64,000 bases of DNA from an uncultured Alphaproteobacteria bacterium (GTDB taxonomy: Bacteria; Pseudomonadota; Alphaproteobacteria; HIMB59; GCA-002718135): contig CACJPV010000006.1 in NCBI GenBank assembly GCA_902595425.1, positions 1 to 64,000 on the forward strand, in the 5' to 3' direction. A program made the translations under genes and the position numbers. The notes under the pieces are model-generated. The model saw only the letters and a program-made list of their open reading frames with translations. It was not told where the DNA came from and ran no database searches. Each line of letters opens with the position of its first letter. The stretch's first letter is position 1. Shown here piece after piece: positions 16,558 to 25,864 of the stretch.

Positions 16558-17160
16558 CTAATTAAAAATTATGTATATGGAAGTAAGAATTAACATTAAT
16601 GCTAATAAAAACTCAACAAATTTTTTTAATTTAACATTTTTTAAATATTTACCAATTATACTTCCTCCAAAAGCCCATATACTTATCGAAGGTAAATTTA
16701 CTATAGTTGACATGAATACCATAAAAAATGTTCCTAAAAAAATACTAGCATCATTTGGATAAAATATTGATACAGCAGTAGAACATATAATCCACGCTTT
16801 AGGGTTTACAAATTGAAATATTATAGCCTCAAAAAAAGTTAAAGGTCTAGATTTATCTTCCTTAATATTTACATTCAAAGAACCAAACATTTTATAAGAT
16901 AAATAAAGAAGATATGTAGCACCAACATATCTAAGTATTTCTAGAAGAATAGGAAAAGCTATAAACAAACTACCTAAACCTAAACACACAAGCATTAATT
17001 GTAGACCGTGACCAGTAGGGATACCAAAAAGATTAGGTAAGGTTCTGATAAATCCAAACTTAATGCCAGATGCAGTTAATATAGCATTATTGGGACCAGG
17101 TGTTACATACATTACAAAGTTATATGTTGCTACTGCAATAATTAACTCCCATGTTATCAC
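16558..17160 (-). CDS. LysE/RhtB-family amino-acid exporter
   Basis: A 200-residue membrane protein with about six hydrophobic segments. The N-terminal YNFVMYVTPGPNNAILTASGIKFGFIRTLPNLFGIPTGH is the LysE/RhtB signature (TPGPN near residue 20). FQFVNPKAWI in the middle is the second conserved motif. The family exports lysine, threonine, homoserine and related amino acids, which fits a cell that imports peptides in excess. The gene lies 5 bp after yajQ on the same strand, within the block of maintenance genes rather than in a catabolic unit. Confidence 0.9.
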   Translation of the reverse strand: MITWELIIAVATYNFVMYVTPGPNNAILTASGIKFGFIRTLPNLFGIPTGHGLQLMLVCLGLGSLFIAFPILLEILRYVGATYLLYLSYKMFGSLNVNIKEDKSRPLTFFEAIIFQFVNPKAWIICSTAVSIFYPNDASIFLGTFFMVFMSTIVNLPSISIWAFGGSIIGKYLKNVKLKKFVEFLLALMLILTSIYIIFN

Positions 17161-17165
17161 AATAA

Positions 17166-17651
17166 CTAATCTCTAAAATTAATAAATTGAATTGGTATTC
17201 CTGTTTTCAAATCTTCAATTAATTTCATTGCAGCCTGCAGATCATCTCTTTTTTTGCCATCAATGCGAAGTTCACTACCATTAATTTTAGCTTGAATTTT
17301 CATTTTCGAATTTTTAATTTCTGATGTTATTTTTTTTGCAATATCTTGTTCTATCCCCTCTACCAATGTTATTGTCTGTCGAATTTTATCGCCTCCAGCT
17401 TTTTCTTTATCTTTTTTTCCCAATGCCAAAGGATCTAGCTTTCTTCTTACAAAGTGTGAAATCAAAATATCATCAACCTGTGAGAGCTTTAAATCATCAT
17501 CTGTGACTATAGTGATAATCTTTTCTTTTCTCTCTACTGAAGTATTTGATCCTTTAAAATCATACCTATTTGTTATTTCCCTTAAAGCATTTGAAATTGC
17601 ATTATCAATTTCTTGAAAATCAACTCTACTCACAACATCAAAACTAGGCAT
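17166..17651 (-). CDS. yajQ: YajQ-family nucleotide/cyclic-di-GMP-binding protein
   Basis: A 161-residue protein. It begins MPSFDVVSRVDFQEIDNAISNALREITNRYDFKG, the highly conserved YajQ N-terminus, and continues with the second ferredoxin-like repeat (GKKDKEKAGGDKIRQTITLVEGI). YajQ proteins bind cyclic di-GMP or other nucleotides and can act as regulators, though their role in streamlined marine bacteria is not established. Length matches the family. It follows rmuC by 6 bp in the same direction. Confidence 0.93.
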   Translation of the reverse strand: MPSFDVVSRVDFQEIDNAISNALREITNRYDFKGSNTSVERKEKIITIVTDDDLKLSQVDDILISHFVRRKLDPLALGKKDKEKAGGDKIRQTITLVEGIEQDIAKKITSEIKNSKMKIQAKINGSELRIDGKKRDDLQAAMKLIEDLKTGIPIQFINFRD

Positions 17652-17657
17652 ATATTA

Positions 17658-18623
17658 TTAGTCTATTGCATTCTCAGAATCTTCTGGCAACTGTTTTTTT
17701 GTATTTAATCTTCCAAGTTTTTTCATTTTATCAATTTTTTTTGTTAAACTACCCGGCCCATCTTGAAGTCGGGATTTTGCTTCATCCATTTTTAAACTAG
17801 CTTTATCTAAAGATTGCTTGACAGTACTAAAAGACTCATAAACATTTACAGCCTTGTCGTATATTTCGCTTGCTGTTGCAGCTATATCTTTAATTGTTTT
17901 AGATTGCTTATCTATACGCCACATATTTTCTACTGCTTTAAGTAAGAAAGGTAAAGTAGAAGGACCAACAATGATAATTTTTTTTTGCCATGCCTTCTCA
18001 ATAACATCAGCAGCTTCGTTGTATAAAGTTAATAATGCTGGCTCAATCGGAATAAACATCAATACTGAATCAATGGAATTAATTTGATAAAGAGATGCGT
18101 AATCATCTTTCCCCAAATCTCTTACAAAATTTTTTAGAGAGTCTATAAATTTTTTTAAGTAAATTTTTTTTTCATTTTCATTATGTGAATTAGAAAATTC
18201 ATGCCATGAATTTAGAGAAACTTTTGAGTCGATAATTATATCTCTATTCCCTGGCATATGAACAATGACATCAGGTTTTTGTAAATTACCCTCTTCATCT
18301 CTATAGGCTTTTTGTGTTTCATACTCATGTCCCTCTCTCAGTCCAACACCATCTAGTATATTTTTTAATACAAATTCTCCCCATGAGCCTTGTTGCTGTG
18401 AACCACCTCTGACAAGAGTATTTTCTAATCGGTCTTGGGCTAAATTAAAATTTTGCAGTGATAACTGAATAGATTGCATATGTTGTTTTAATGAAACAAT
18501 ATCATTTTCCTCATTTTTTGGAGTTGATTTATTTTTGAAGAATAAAAAATACAAAGAAATGAATACTCCAATGCCCGAAAAAAAACCAATGAGGTAAAAT
18601 ATAAAATAATAAGTACTACTCAT
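17658..18623 (-). CDS. rmuC: DNA recombination protein RmuC
   Basis: A 321-residue protein with one N-terminal membrane segment (residues about 5-28), a short coiled coil, and the RmuC nuclease-like domain: GGSQQQGSWGEFVLKNILDGVGLREGHEYETQ, then DVIVHMPGNRDIIIDSKVSLNSW, a PD-(D/E)xK-type core. RmuC limits inversion of short repeats and is implicated in recombination and phage defence. It is shorter than the Escherichia coli protein (about 475 residues), mainly in the coiled coil, as is usual in small genomes. It abuts the YqaA-like gene upstream. Confidence 0.92.
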   Translation of the reverse strand: MSSTYYFIFYLIGFFSGIGVFISLYFLFFKNKSTPKNEENDIVSLKQHMQSIQLSLQNFNLAQDRLENTLVRGGSQQQGSWGEFVLKNILDGVGLREGHEYETQKAYRDEEGNLQKPDVIVHMPGNRDIIIDSKVSLNSWHEFSNSHNENEKKIYLKKFIDSLKNFVRDLGKDDYASLYQINSIDSVLMFIPIEPALLTLYNEAADVIEKAWQKKIIIVGPSTLPFLLKAVENMWRIDKQSKTIKDIAATASEIYDKAVNVYESFSTVKQSLDKASLKMDEAKSRLQDGPGSLTKKIDKMKKLGRLNTKKQLPEDSENAID

Positions 18624-19058
18624 CTAAAAAATGTCCAATGCCAAACTTAATGATAAATATATTACCAAATATCTTCCAAATTTCCCAATACTTACCAAAA
18701 TTATAAAAGGAATTATTGAATAACGTAATGTACCTGCAACAAATGTTATAGGATCTCCTATAAAAGGCACCCATGAAAGTAAGAGTGACCATTTTCCATA
18801 CTTATTGAAAATTTTATTGCCTCTATCAATCATATTATTATTTATTGGAAACCAAGATTTTTTAATAAAATAGTTAACGTAGTAACCACAAATCCAATTA
18901 AAGATGGATCCTAAAATATTTCCAGCAGATGCAAATAATAATAATAAAAAATTATTATATTTATCCATTGATAGTAATGTTATGAAATAAGCTTCGGAAC
19001 CAAAAGGAATGATCGTTGCAACCATAAATGCAACAGTAAATAAAGATAAATAAATCAA
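18624..19058 (-). CDS. YqaA-like DedA/SNARE-associated membrane protein
   Basis: A 144-residue membrane protein of the small YqaA branch of the DedA (VTT-domain) superfamily. It has an N-terminal segment with PFGSEAYFITLLS, then GNILGSIFNWICGYYVN (the conserved G-N-xxG-xxxNY/W helix), and FNKYGKWSLLLSWVPFIGDPITFVAGTLRY, which matches the family motif KYG-x-LLxxWxPxxGDPxTxxAG. DedA-like proteins act in lipid carrier recycling or membrane homeostasis. It lies 9 bp downstream of an M20 peptidase gene, so it could be read through from the SBP2 transcription unit. Confidence 0.88.
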   Translation of the reverse strand: MIYLSLFTVAFMVATIIPFGSEAYFITLLSMDKYNNFLLLLFASAGNILGSIFNWICGYYVNYFIKKSWFPINNNMIDRGNKIFNKYGKWSLLLSWVPFIGDPITFVAGTLRYSIIPFIILVSIGKFGRYLVIYLSLSLALDIF

Positions 19059-19067
19059 ATACGTTTT

Positions 19068-20423
19068 TTATTCTTTGGCAAAATTTTCCATTATTGCTGC
19101 AGCATATTTAATTCCTTTAATATAGTTTGCAACATGAATATTTTCATCAGGTGCGTGTAAATTAGCTCCTGGATTAGCAAAACCAGTTAAAACAGTAGGC
19201 ATCCACACATGTTTTAAAATTGTTCCCTCTGCTGAAACTCCATTTACTACTGGTTTTTCTCCAAATACTTCTTCAGCAGCCTTAATTATAGCTTGTGAAA
19301 TATCTTCTTTTACTGAAATTTTGTAAGGTGGTTCAGCGGCATCAAAAGCAATAACTTCTAAATGTCCAAATCCATGATCAATCAAATGTTTTTTTACTTT
19401 TTCTATACACTTTTGAGGATTCATATGAGGTAATAATCTAAAATCAATTCTTACTCTTGCTTCATTGGGAACAATAGTTTTATGACCAGGTCCTGTATAA
19501 CCTGATATCATTCCTTGAATATTTGCAGTTGGCTCATAAGTTCTTGCCTTAATAGCTTCTACACCTTCTCTATTAAGTACAAATTTTTCTATTCCAAATT
19601 CTTTTTTTAATGCAGATAAATCAACTCTTTCATTTTTTTCCTTTAGAAGATTTATTTCTTCTTCACCTAATTCGTATAACCCGTCATACCAATCTTTAAT
19701 TAAAATCTTTCTGTCTCTTGTCATAATAGTTGATAAAGCATGAACCAATTCCCATGGTGGACTAGGAACCAAAGGAAAGTTAAGCGAATGAATATCTTTG
19801 TTACCCCCTCTCGCTATTAATTCAATAAATAATACCGATTTTAATCCTAATTCTACTTCAGGGACTTTTGCAAAAGTATCTACAGTACCATCTAAGCAAT
19901 GCATACCATCTGCTTCTAAAAGTTTTTTATTTTTTTCTACCCAAGGACCTAGGTGAACTGAGCCAATTTCTTCCTCACCTTCATAAAAAAATTTCAAATT
20001 TAAAGGTACCTCGCCTCTCACTTCAAGAAAAGCTTTGGCAGCTTTGTTAAATGCCAAAAGACCGCCTTTATTATCAGTAGCGCCTCTTCCATAGATAACA
20101 TCATCAACTAAAGCCCCCGACCACGGTCCACCATGAGACCATTTTTCAATTGGTTCAGGTGGTTGAACATCATAATGAGAATAACAAAATAATGTTTTTT
20201 TTGACAACGATGATTTAAGATGACCAAAAATAAGTGGTGGGCCACCAGGAATTTCATGAAGCTCTGCCGGTAACCCATCTTTGTGCATTTGTTTTTTAAC
20301 AAATGCTGCACACTCTTCTAATCCAATATTTTGTGCAGAAACAGAAGGTATTCTAATTAATTCTTGTAAGTCTGATACATACTCTTCAACATTATTATCG
20401 ATATGATTATAAATATCTTTCAT
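19068..20423 (-). CDS. M20-family dipeptidase
   Basis: A 451-residue zinc peptidase of the M20 CNDP-like branch. Active-site motifs in order are CYSHYDVQPPEPIEKW, YGRGATDNKGG (bridging Asp), FYEGEEEIGS (catalytic Glu-Glu), and the late histidine in ANLHAPDENIHV. The dimerisation domain starts near residue 200. Such enzymes cleave dipeptides, sometimes with non-standard residues, in the cytoplasm. It shares one base with the SDR gene upstream, in the run that starts with the SBP2 transporter, so imported peptides could be hydrolysed directly by it. Confidence 0.9.
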   Translation of the reverse strand: MKDIYNHIDNNVEEYVSDLQELIRIPSVSAQNIGLEECAAFVKKQMHKDGLPAELHEIPGGPPLIFGHLKSSLSKKTLFCYSHYDVQPPEPIEKWSHGGPWSGALVDDVIYGRGATDNKGGLLAFNKAAKAFLEVRGEVPLNLKFFYEGEEEIGSVHLGPWVEKNKKLLEADGMHCLDGTVDTFAKVPEVELGLKSVLFIELIARGGNKDIHSLNFPLVPSPPWELVHALSTIMTRDRKILIKDWYDGLYELGEEEINLLKEKNERVDLSALKKEFGIEKFVLNREGVEAIKARTYEPTANIQGMISGYTGPGHKTIVPNEARVRIDFRLLPHMNPQKCIEKVKKHLIDHGFGHLEVIAFDAAEPPYKISVKEDISQAIIKAAEEVFGEKPVVNGVSAEGTILKHVWMPTVLTGFANPGANLHAPDENIHVANYIKGIKYAAAIMENFAKE

Positions 20424-21133
20424 TATAGACTTTCCTCCCTAGATAAGTTCCAAGCATTAATATGAGATCCGCTTAACTTTTTATAATTCCCTGAAGCTAG
20501 TTTTAAAAATGCTGGAGCTAATTCAATTGGATCTACCCATTTTTTTTTATACTCTTCCTCATAGTTTTTCTCTGACATTGGTGTTTTCATAAACATACCT
20601 GGTGTTACCGTAAAAACCTGAATTCCACTTATAGATCCTTCTATTGCCAAACTTTTCATTAGGCCTTCAAGGCCATGTTTAGATGCACAATAAGCACTTT
20701 CATTTTTAAAACCTTCAATACCTGACCTTGAAGATACAAAAATTATAACTCCTTTCTTGTTTTTTTTCATGTTTGCCCAAACGTAATTAGATAACAAATA
20801 TCCACTATTAAGAGAGATGTTTGTCATTTCATACCAATAATCAGACGTTGTTTCTTCAAATGATTTGGGAACAAGAACTGCAGCATTGTGTATTAAAATA
20901 TCTATATAAATATTTTCTACATTAAATTTATTGATTAAATTTTTTACAGAATTAATATTGCTTAGATCGCATTCAATATTATTAGAATTAGAAATATTAT
21001 TTTGAATAAGTTTTTTATAGTTAACGTCGATTAAAAAAAGATTTGCTTTTTGTTTTGCAAAAGCTTTTGATACTGCGAGACCTAAACCATCTGCAGCTCC
21101 AGTAATCAAAATATTTTGATTTGCAAATTCCAT
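20423..21133 (-). CDS. SDR-family oxidoreductase with INAWxLS tail (copy 1)
   Basis: A 236-residue short-chain dehydrogenase. The N-terminal NAD(P)-binding motif is TGAADGLG. The HNAAVL segment and catalytic FVSSRSGIEGFKNESAYCASK (Ser, Tyr, Lys) are intact. Its C-terminus (DPIELAPAFLKLASGNYKKLSGSHINAWNLS) closely parallels that of the SDR at 46149-46895, marking a small subfamily. It lies between a Gfo/Idh oxidoreductase and an M20 dipeptidase downstream of the SBP2 permeases. The substrate is unknown; a hydroxy- or keto-acid derived from a modified amino acid is possible. Confidence 0.87.
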   Translation of the reverse strand: MEFANQNILITGAADGLGLAVSKAFAKQKANLFLIDVNYKKLIQNNISNSNNIECDLSNINSVKNLINKFNVENIYIDILIHNAAVLVPKSFEETTSDYWYEMTNISLNSGYLLSNYVWANMKKNKKGVIIFVSSRSGIEGFKNESAYCASKHGLEGLMKSLAIEGSISGIQVFTVTPGMFMKTPMSEKNYEEEYKKKWVDPIELAPAFLKLASGNYKKLSGSHINAWNLSREESL

Positions 21134-21136
21134 TAA

Positions 21137-22204
21137 TTAGAGATCAATCCACTTCCTTTTAACAGTAGATTCAAGGACTGCATCAACAACAATTTGATTT
21201 TTTAAACCATCTTCAAATGTTGAACCACTATTTAAAGGTCTTTTCTCTCTAATAGCTGAGACCAATTCTCTTAAAAGACTTACAACAGAAACATTCCATA
21301 TTCCCTTATTTATTCCCTCAAGTGATGCATTGGGATCTTCAAAATGCATTTTTTCAAATTCTTTGCCTTTTTTGGCAAATAAAATTTCTTCAGTTTTGTC
21401 TTCAAGAATGATCGTTCCCTCTGTACCAAAAATTTGTGTTTTATTTCCTAAAACGTGACTTGCAATGCCACTTAAAAAAATATTTGCTAATCCTCCATCT
21501 TCTAATTCAAGTGAAAAATGAGATAAATCATCAGCAGTTGCTTTCCATGCTTTATTGGTATTTTTATCGATACGATTTTCAACTATTGTTAACGCTTGGC
21601 CAAATACAGATTTTATTTCCCCACTCCACCATCTTAATAAATCAACTTGATGTGATCCATTTGCTCCCATTCTTCCACCACCTCTACTTTTAAGGCTCCA
21701 CCAATCATTTATCGGCCTAGAGTCAGGGCTTAACCATCCATTTGATACATTAAGAATATTTATATGCTGAATTTTTCCTATCTCTCCATCAGAAATCCAT
21801 TTTTTTATCTGTTTTCTATTAGGATTAAATCTTAATTCATGATCAATCATGTGAATTTTTTTATTATCATTTGCTACCTTGAGCATCTCCGCAGCTTCTT
21901 TAGCATTCATAGCTGTAGGTTTTTCACACAAAACATGTGCGCCTTTTTTTAGAGCTTGAATAGATATAGGTGCATGTAAATCAGTGGGAGTTGCAATACA
22001 AATTAAGTCAAATGAATTTTCATCTAACATCTTTTCCCAATTGTCATAAAAATTATTAATCTTAAATTCTTCAGCGCAGGATTTAGCATTTTGAATATTA
22101 AATGATGAAATTGCAGTAACTTCAACTCCTTCAATATGTTTTAGTGCAGGCAAATATGCTGCTTTTGCAAAACTCGCTCCAACTATACCAATTTTTACAG
22201 TCAT
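21137..22204 (-). CDS. Gfo/Idh/MocA-family oxidoreductase (copy 1)
   Basis: A 355-residue NAD(P)-dependent oxidoreductase. The Rossmann domain starts KIGIVGASFAKAAYLPAL, and the catalytic lysine is in the EKP motif HVLCEKPTAMN. The C-terminal domain has the metal-free catalytic region RGGGRMGANGSHQVDLLRWW, with the conserved histidine. Enzymes of this family usually oxidise sugars, inositols or related polyols, though some act on imines and biliverdin. Here it sits directly downstream (1 bp) of the SBP2 permease pair, suggesting it processes whatever SBP2 imports. Two further members are at 25865 and 43165. Confidence 0.9.
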   Translation of the reverse strand: MTVKIGIVGASFAKAAYLPALKHIEGVEVTAISSFNIQNAKSCAEEFKINNFYDNWEKMLDENSFDLICIATPTDLHAPISIQALKKGAHVLCEKPTAMNAKEAAEMLKVANDNKKIHMIDHELRFNPNRKQIKKWISDGEIGKIQHINILNVSNGWLSPDSRPINDWWSLKSRGGGRMGANGSHQVDLLRWWSGEIKSVFGQALTIVENRIDKNTNKAWKATADDLSHFSLELEDGGLANIFLSGIASHVLGNKTQIFGTEGTIILEDKTEEILFAKKGKEFEKMHFEDPNASLEGINKGIWNVSVVSLLRELVSAIREKRPLNSGSTFEDGLKNQIVVDAVLESTVKRKWIDL

Positions 22205-22205
22205 T

Positions 22206-23132
22206 TTATTCTATCTCCTTTAATCTTGGATCTAAATAATCCCTCAACCAATCTCCAACAATATTAAATGCTAATACTGTTATTAATATTGCCATACCTG
22301 GAAAAAATGGCAACCACCATCTTTTTGCAAAAATATGATCTCTACTTTCTGCTAACATTGCACCCCAAGTTGGAATTTGTGGAGGAACACCTAAACCTAA
22401 AAAAGAAAGTGCAGCTTCAGCTAAAATTACACTCGCAACGTTAAAAGAGGCTATAACAATTAACGGTGCAAAAATATTAGGTAAAATGGAACCAAACATT
22501 ATACTGAAGTTGTTTACACCTAGCGCCTTTGCAGCTTCAACATACTCCTTTTCTTTTTGTGAAATAGTTTGTGCTCTAGCTATTCTTGCGTAAGTTACCC
22601 ATTGTCCCACACCCAAGACTAAAATTAAATTGATCAATCCTTCACCAAGAACAACTAAAAAAAGAATTGCAAGCAATATAAAGGGAAAAGCGAGTTGAAT
22701 GTCTGCTAACCTCATTATAATATCATCTACTAATCTTCCATAATAACCAGCAAATATTCCAAGCAATGTTCCAAGAATCCCACCAATAAAAACAGCAGAA
22801 AATCCGACGAGCAATGATACTTGAGCACCATAAATTAGCCTGGAAAAACTATCTCTGCCAAGAGCATCAGAACCTATTAAGTATTTCATTTCACCTTTTT
22901 TATCTAGCGTTAAAGGAGGTGAAACTCTTTCCATGATATGATTTTTATTAGGATCAAGAGGAGATATTTCGGAAGCAAAAATTGCTACAAATACAATAAA
23001 GAAAAGCCAAAAAACTGAAATTAAAGCCCATTTATTTTTAATAAGAGCGATAAAAAGTTTAAAAAAAGATGATGAAGTTGATGAACTATCATTTGATAGT
23101 GTATCATTAGAAGTTGACTGCAACTTACTCAT
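22206..23132 (-). CDS. ABC transporter permease, DppC type (SBP2 system)
   Basis: A 308-residue permease with a serine/threonine-rich cytoplasmic N-terminus (about 25 residues), then six membrane segments. The periplasmic YLIGSDALGRDSFSRLIYGAQVSLLVG motif and the EAA loop YVEAAKALGVNNFSIMFGSILPN identify it as DppC-type. The ending SFLGLGVPPQIPTWGAML is canonical. It overlaps the DppB-type partner by 4 bp. No ATPase gene follows: the next gene is an oxidoreductase, so ATPases must come from elsewhere, perhaps the orphan pair at 40273-42236. Confidence 0.92.
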   Translation of the reverse strand: MSKLQSTSNDTLSNDSSSTSSSFFKLFIALIKNKWALISVFWLFFIVFVAIFASEISPLDPNKNHIMERVSPPLTLDKKGEMKYLIGSDALGRDSFSRLIYGAQVSLLVGFSAVFIGGILGTLLGIFAGYYGRLVDDIIMRLADIQLAFPFILLAILFLVVLGEGLINLILVLGVGQWVTYARIARAQTISQKEKEYVEAAKALGVNNFSIMFGSILPNIFAPLIVIASFNVASVILAEAALSFLGLGVPPQIPTWGAMLAESRDHIFAKRWWLPFFPGMAILITVLAFNIVGDWLRDYLDPRLKEIE

Positions 23133-24103
23133 AATTTTATTCGAGGATCAAGTTTTGCATACACTAAATCAGTTATCAAATTAATAATAATTACAAAAAC
23201 TGATATGACTACAACAGCAGCTTGAACCAATGGTATGTCTCTATTGGCTATAGCATCAAATACAGTCCTTCCTAAACCTGGCCAAGCAAAAATTACTTCT
23301 ACTACTACTACGCCGCTTATCATAAATCCAAACTCTAAACCTATTATTGTAACAACCGGCAGCCATGCATTTCTCATTGCATGCCTCATAATCACAACAT
23401 AGTTAGTTAATCCTTTAGATTTTGCTGTTCGAACATAATCTTGTGATAAAACTTCGAGCATTGATGAACGAATTAATCTAGCATTTCTTGCCACAGAATA
23501 AAATGCAACTGCAAAACCTGGTAATATCAAATAAGTTAGAGTTGTTGGGAGGTTTTTAAAAGCCTCTACAAAGTTTCCTTGAAATAAAGGCATCAAAAAA
23601 GGAACATGGCCAGATATAGGAAGCCATCCAACATTTAGTGAAATATATAAAATGCACATGATTCCTAACCAAAAACTTGGAACAGACTGTCCCAACATTG
23701 CGATAGCCATTAGTGTTCCATCTATCCAAGTTCCCCTATAAACAGCAGAAAATATACCAAATGGTATTGAGCCAAATATTGCTATTAACATTGAAAAAAT
23801 TGTTAATTCAATTGTTGCGGGTAAAGTTTCTAATATTATTGTCATTGCAGATTGACCGTAATAAAGTGAGGTTCCAAAATCTAACTGCAAAAGTTTAATT
23901 ACATAATTGAAATATTGTACATAAAGAGGTTTATCAAACCCAAGCTTTGCTCTTGTGGCCTCTATTTCCTCTGGGGAAGCTCTTTCACTAACAAATAAAT
24001 AAGTTGGATCACCACCTATTTGCAAAGCAATAAATGTTACTAATGTTACTCCAAATATAACCAATATTGTTTGTGGTAATCTGCGGAGTATATATAAAAA
24101 CAT
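23129..24103 (-). CDS. ABC transporter permease, DppB type (SBP2 system)
   Basis: A 324-residue permease with the usual DppB plan: RRLPQTILVIFGVTLVTF at the N-terminus, LGFDKPLYVQYFNYVIKLLQLDFGTSLYYGQ, six membrane segments, the EAA loop YVRTAKSKGLTNYVVIMRHAMRNAWLPV, and an ending in FAWPGLGRTVFDAI and LDPRIKL. It is separated from the SBP2 gene by 63 bp that contain a strong hairpin (24128-24154). Together with the DppC-type gene it forms the membrane channel for SBP2's substrate. Confidence 0.92.
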   Translation of the reverse strand: MFLYILRRLPQTILVIFGVTLVTFIALQIGGDPTYLFVSERASPEEIEATRAKLGFDKPLYVQYFNYVIKLLQLDFGTSLYYGQSAMTIILETLPATIELTIFSMLIAIFGSIPFGIFSAVYRGTWIDGTLMAIAMLGQSVPSFWLGIMCILYISLNVGWLPISGHVPFLMPLFQGNFVEAFKNLPTTLTYLILPGFAVAFYSVARNARLIRSSMLEVLSQDYVRTAKSKGLTNYVVIMRHAMRNAWLPVVTIIGLEFGFMISGVVVVEVIFAWPGLGRTVFDAIANRDIPLVQAAVVVISVFVIIINLITDLVYAKLDPRIKL

Positions 24104-24127
24104 TTTCTAAGATTAAAATGGAATATG

Positions 24128-24154
24128 TGTTGGCCCCATTTAATGGGACCAACA
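24128..24154 (-). terminator. Hairpin between SBP2 and its permeases
   Basis: On the minus strand TGTTGGTCCCAT pairs with ATGGGGCCAACA around a three-base loop: a 12-bp stem with one G-T wobble, starting 12 bp after the SBP2 stop. The following bases are only moderately U-rich, so it may protect the SBP2 message or cut read-through partially rather than terminate fully. Confidence 0.65.
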
Positions 24155-24166
24155 TATCAAATAAAT

Positions 24167-25726
24167 TTATTTTAGAGTAGCTTTAAATAAATCTACTTTT
24201 TCATCTCTTCGTGGAGACCAATCTACTCTATTGCTAACTCCATAGAAGTCAGGCTGGAAATATAGATGTAACCAAGGTCCTTCATTATAAAACACCTCTA
24301 ACATTCTATCTACTTCTCTTCGAATTATGTATTCATTGTTGGTGTTATTAATAACTTTCCAACCTTTGAACCATTCCTCGTTCTGCCATTTAGTGTAGTT
24401 AGGTCCTGAGTCAGGTTTTGATAAGTCAGCCATATCATAAAGCGGACTCCAAGTAGCTCCACCTGAACCGATAAAATACATTGGTCCTGCTTTTTTTTCT
24501 ATAATAAGAGGAATATATACTGAAGACCAATCTAAAATATCACATTTAGTTTTAACGCCAACATCATCAAGATACTGACAAATTGCTAAAACAACATTTC
24601 TATCATTTAGGTATCTACCTTCACCTGCTTGAAGTGTCATTTCAAATCTAACACCATTAGCATCTCTAGGATACCCTGCTTGATCTAGTAAATATTCAGC
24701 AATTTCTGGATCATATGGGTAAGGTTTTAATGTTGGATGAGCATTGTTAGGATTAACTATACCAGTCATTCTTGTACAAGGTGCATTTAAAAGATTAGCA
24801 CAAATTGCTTCTACATCGACTGCGTATTGAAGAGCTCTTCTAACCTCTGGTTTTTGTATTGCTGCTCCACCTGGAGTAACAGCAAATTCAGGACCTTGGT
24901 GATAACCAACATACATTCTTCGAGTACCTTGAACTTTAGCAACTGACGCAGTACTTGAAGCATCTATTGCTTCAACCTGATCAGGAGATGCATTAGTAAT
25001 CATATCTACATTACCAGCAATAAGTTCAGCTGTTCTTGTGGAAGCTTCTGGAATTACTCTCCAAATAATATTTTCAAAATTTGTTGGTATAGGAGGATTA
25101 GCAGCCTTTTTCATAACAATTTGACTTCCTTTATCCCACTTAACAAATTCATAAGGACCTGAACCAATTGGATTAGTTGCCGCTTCTTCTTTTGACATCT
25201 TTTCATAAGAGTCTTTACAGTGAACATAAACTTCAGCGATTAAGCCTAAAGCAATGTGGTTTGGACCACCTAAAACAATTGTTACATCTCTATCACTATC
25301 TGCCCTTGCTTCTTTAAAATCAATTGATTTATATACAAAGCCAGCTGAGTTTCCTGTAAATGCCATTTCTGGATCTGCTACTCTATTAAAAGAATATGCT
25401 GCATCTTCTGCAGTCAATGCTTCACCATCATGACAAGTTAATCCACTCTTCAGAGTAAAAGTATATTCTTTACCATCATCTGAAATTGTGTAACTTTCTG
25501 CTAAATTAGGCACGATGGAACCAGTCTCATCAACAGAATATAACTGACCAAACATGTGCTTCATAATATTAGCAGTGTGCCGTGAACTAATTTGAGCAGG
25601 CTCTAAACCAACAGTATCAGTAGGTAAGCCGACCACAAATGTATCATCTGGAGGTGCTGCGAAAGAATAAGTAGAAGGTAAAATCAAACCCAATACTATC
25701 GCTACTCCAGTTATTATTTTTTTCAT
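24167..25726 (-). CDS. Family-5 solute-binding protein (SBP2)
   Basis: A 519-residue periplasmic binding protein in the canonical domain order. The signal peptide covers residues 1-23 (ending SFA). The N-terminal segment VGLPTDTVGLEPAQISSRHTANI is followed by YTFTLKSGLTCHDGEALTAEDAAYSFNR, GSGPYEFVKW and VRRALQYAVDVEAI; then the DQAGYPRDANGVRFEMTLQ junction leads into the C-terminal part. Several cysteines (for example in LTCHDG and YVHCKDS) may form disulfides. A GGAGG ribosome site precedes the ATG, and a LysR-type operator lies 74 bp upstream. The ligand is probably a peptide or amide, but glycosides are also bound by this family. Confidence 0.92.
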   Translation of the reverse strand: MKKIITGVAIVLGLILPSTYSFAAPPDDTFVVGLPTDTVGLEPAQISSRHTANIMKHMFGQLYSVDETGSIVPNLAESYTISDDGKEYTFTLKSGLTCHDGEALTAEDAAYSFNRVADPEMAFTGNSAGFVYKSIDFKEARADSDRDVTIVLGGPNHIALGLIAEVYVHCKDSYEKMSKEEAATNPIGSGPYEFVKWDKGSQIVMKKAANPPIPTNFENIIWRVIPEASTRTAELIAGNVDMITNASPDQVEAIDASSTASVAKVQGTRRMYVGYHQGPEFAVTPGGAAIQKPEVRRALQYAVDVEAICANLLNAPCTRMTGIVNPNNAHPTLKPYPYDPEIAEYLLDQAGYPRDANGVRFEMTLQAGEGRYLNDRNVVLAICQYLDDVGVKTKCDILDWSSVYIPLIIEKKAGPMYFIGSGGATWSPLYDMADLSKPDSGPNYTKWQNEEWFKGWKVINNTNNEYIIRREVDRMLEVFYNEGPWLHLYFQPDFYGVSNRVDWSPRRDEKVDLFKATLK

Positions 25727-25800
25727 ACAACCTCCATAAATAAAATATGAATCTATTAGGGAAACTAATGAAATTTTGATATTTTAGAATAGTAAATTAG

Positions 25801-25826
25801 TCATTTAAGTGATGACTATAAGTCAT
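25801..25826 (-). promoter_or_regulatory. LysR-type operator copy facing the SBP2 operon
   Basis: Read on the minus strand: ATGA-(7)-TCAT-(7)-ATGA, all three half-sites perfect, 74 bp before the SBP2 start and inside the 138-bp gap after the upstream oxidoreductase gene. The first dyad has T-N11-A spacing. Confidence 0.65.
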
Positions 25827-25864
25827 TATTGTTATTATTCAGTATGCCAAAAAAGTAATAAAAC

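Noticed and set aside
14080-19058. Placing LysE, YajQ, RmuC and YqaA-like genes in the LysR regulon
   Set aside because: No operator copy is visible near them; they are ordinary maintenance genes that happen to lie downstream on the same strand.
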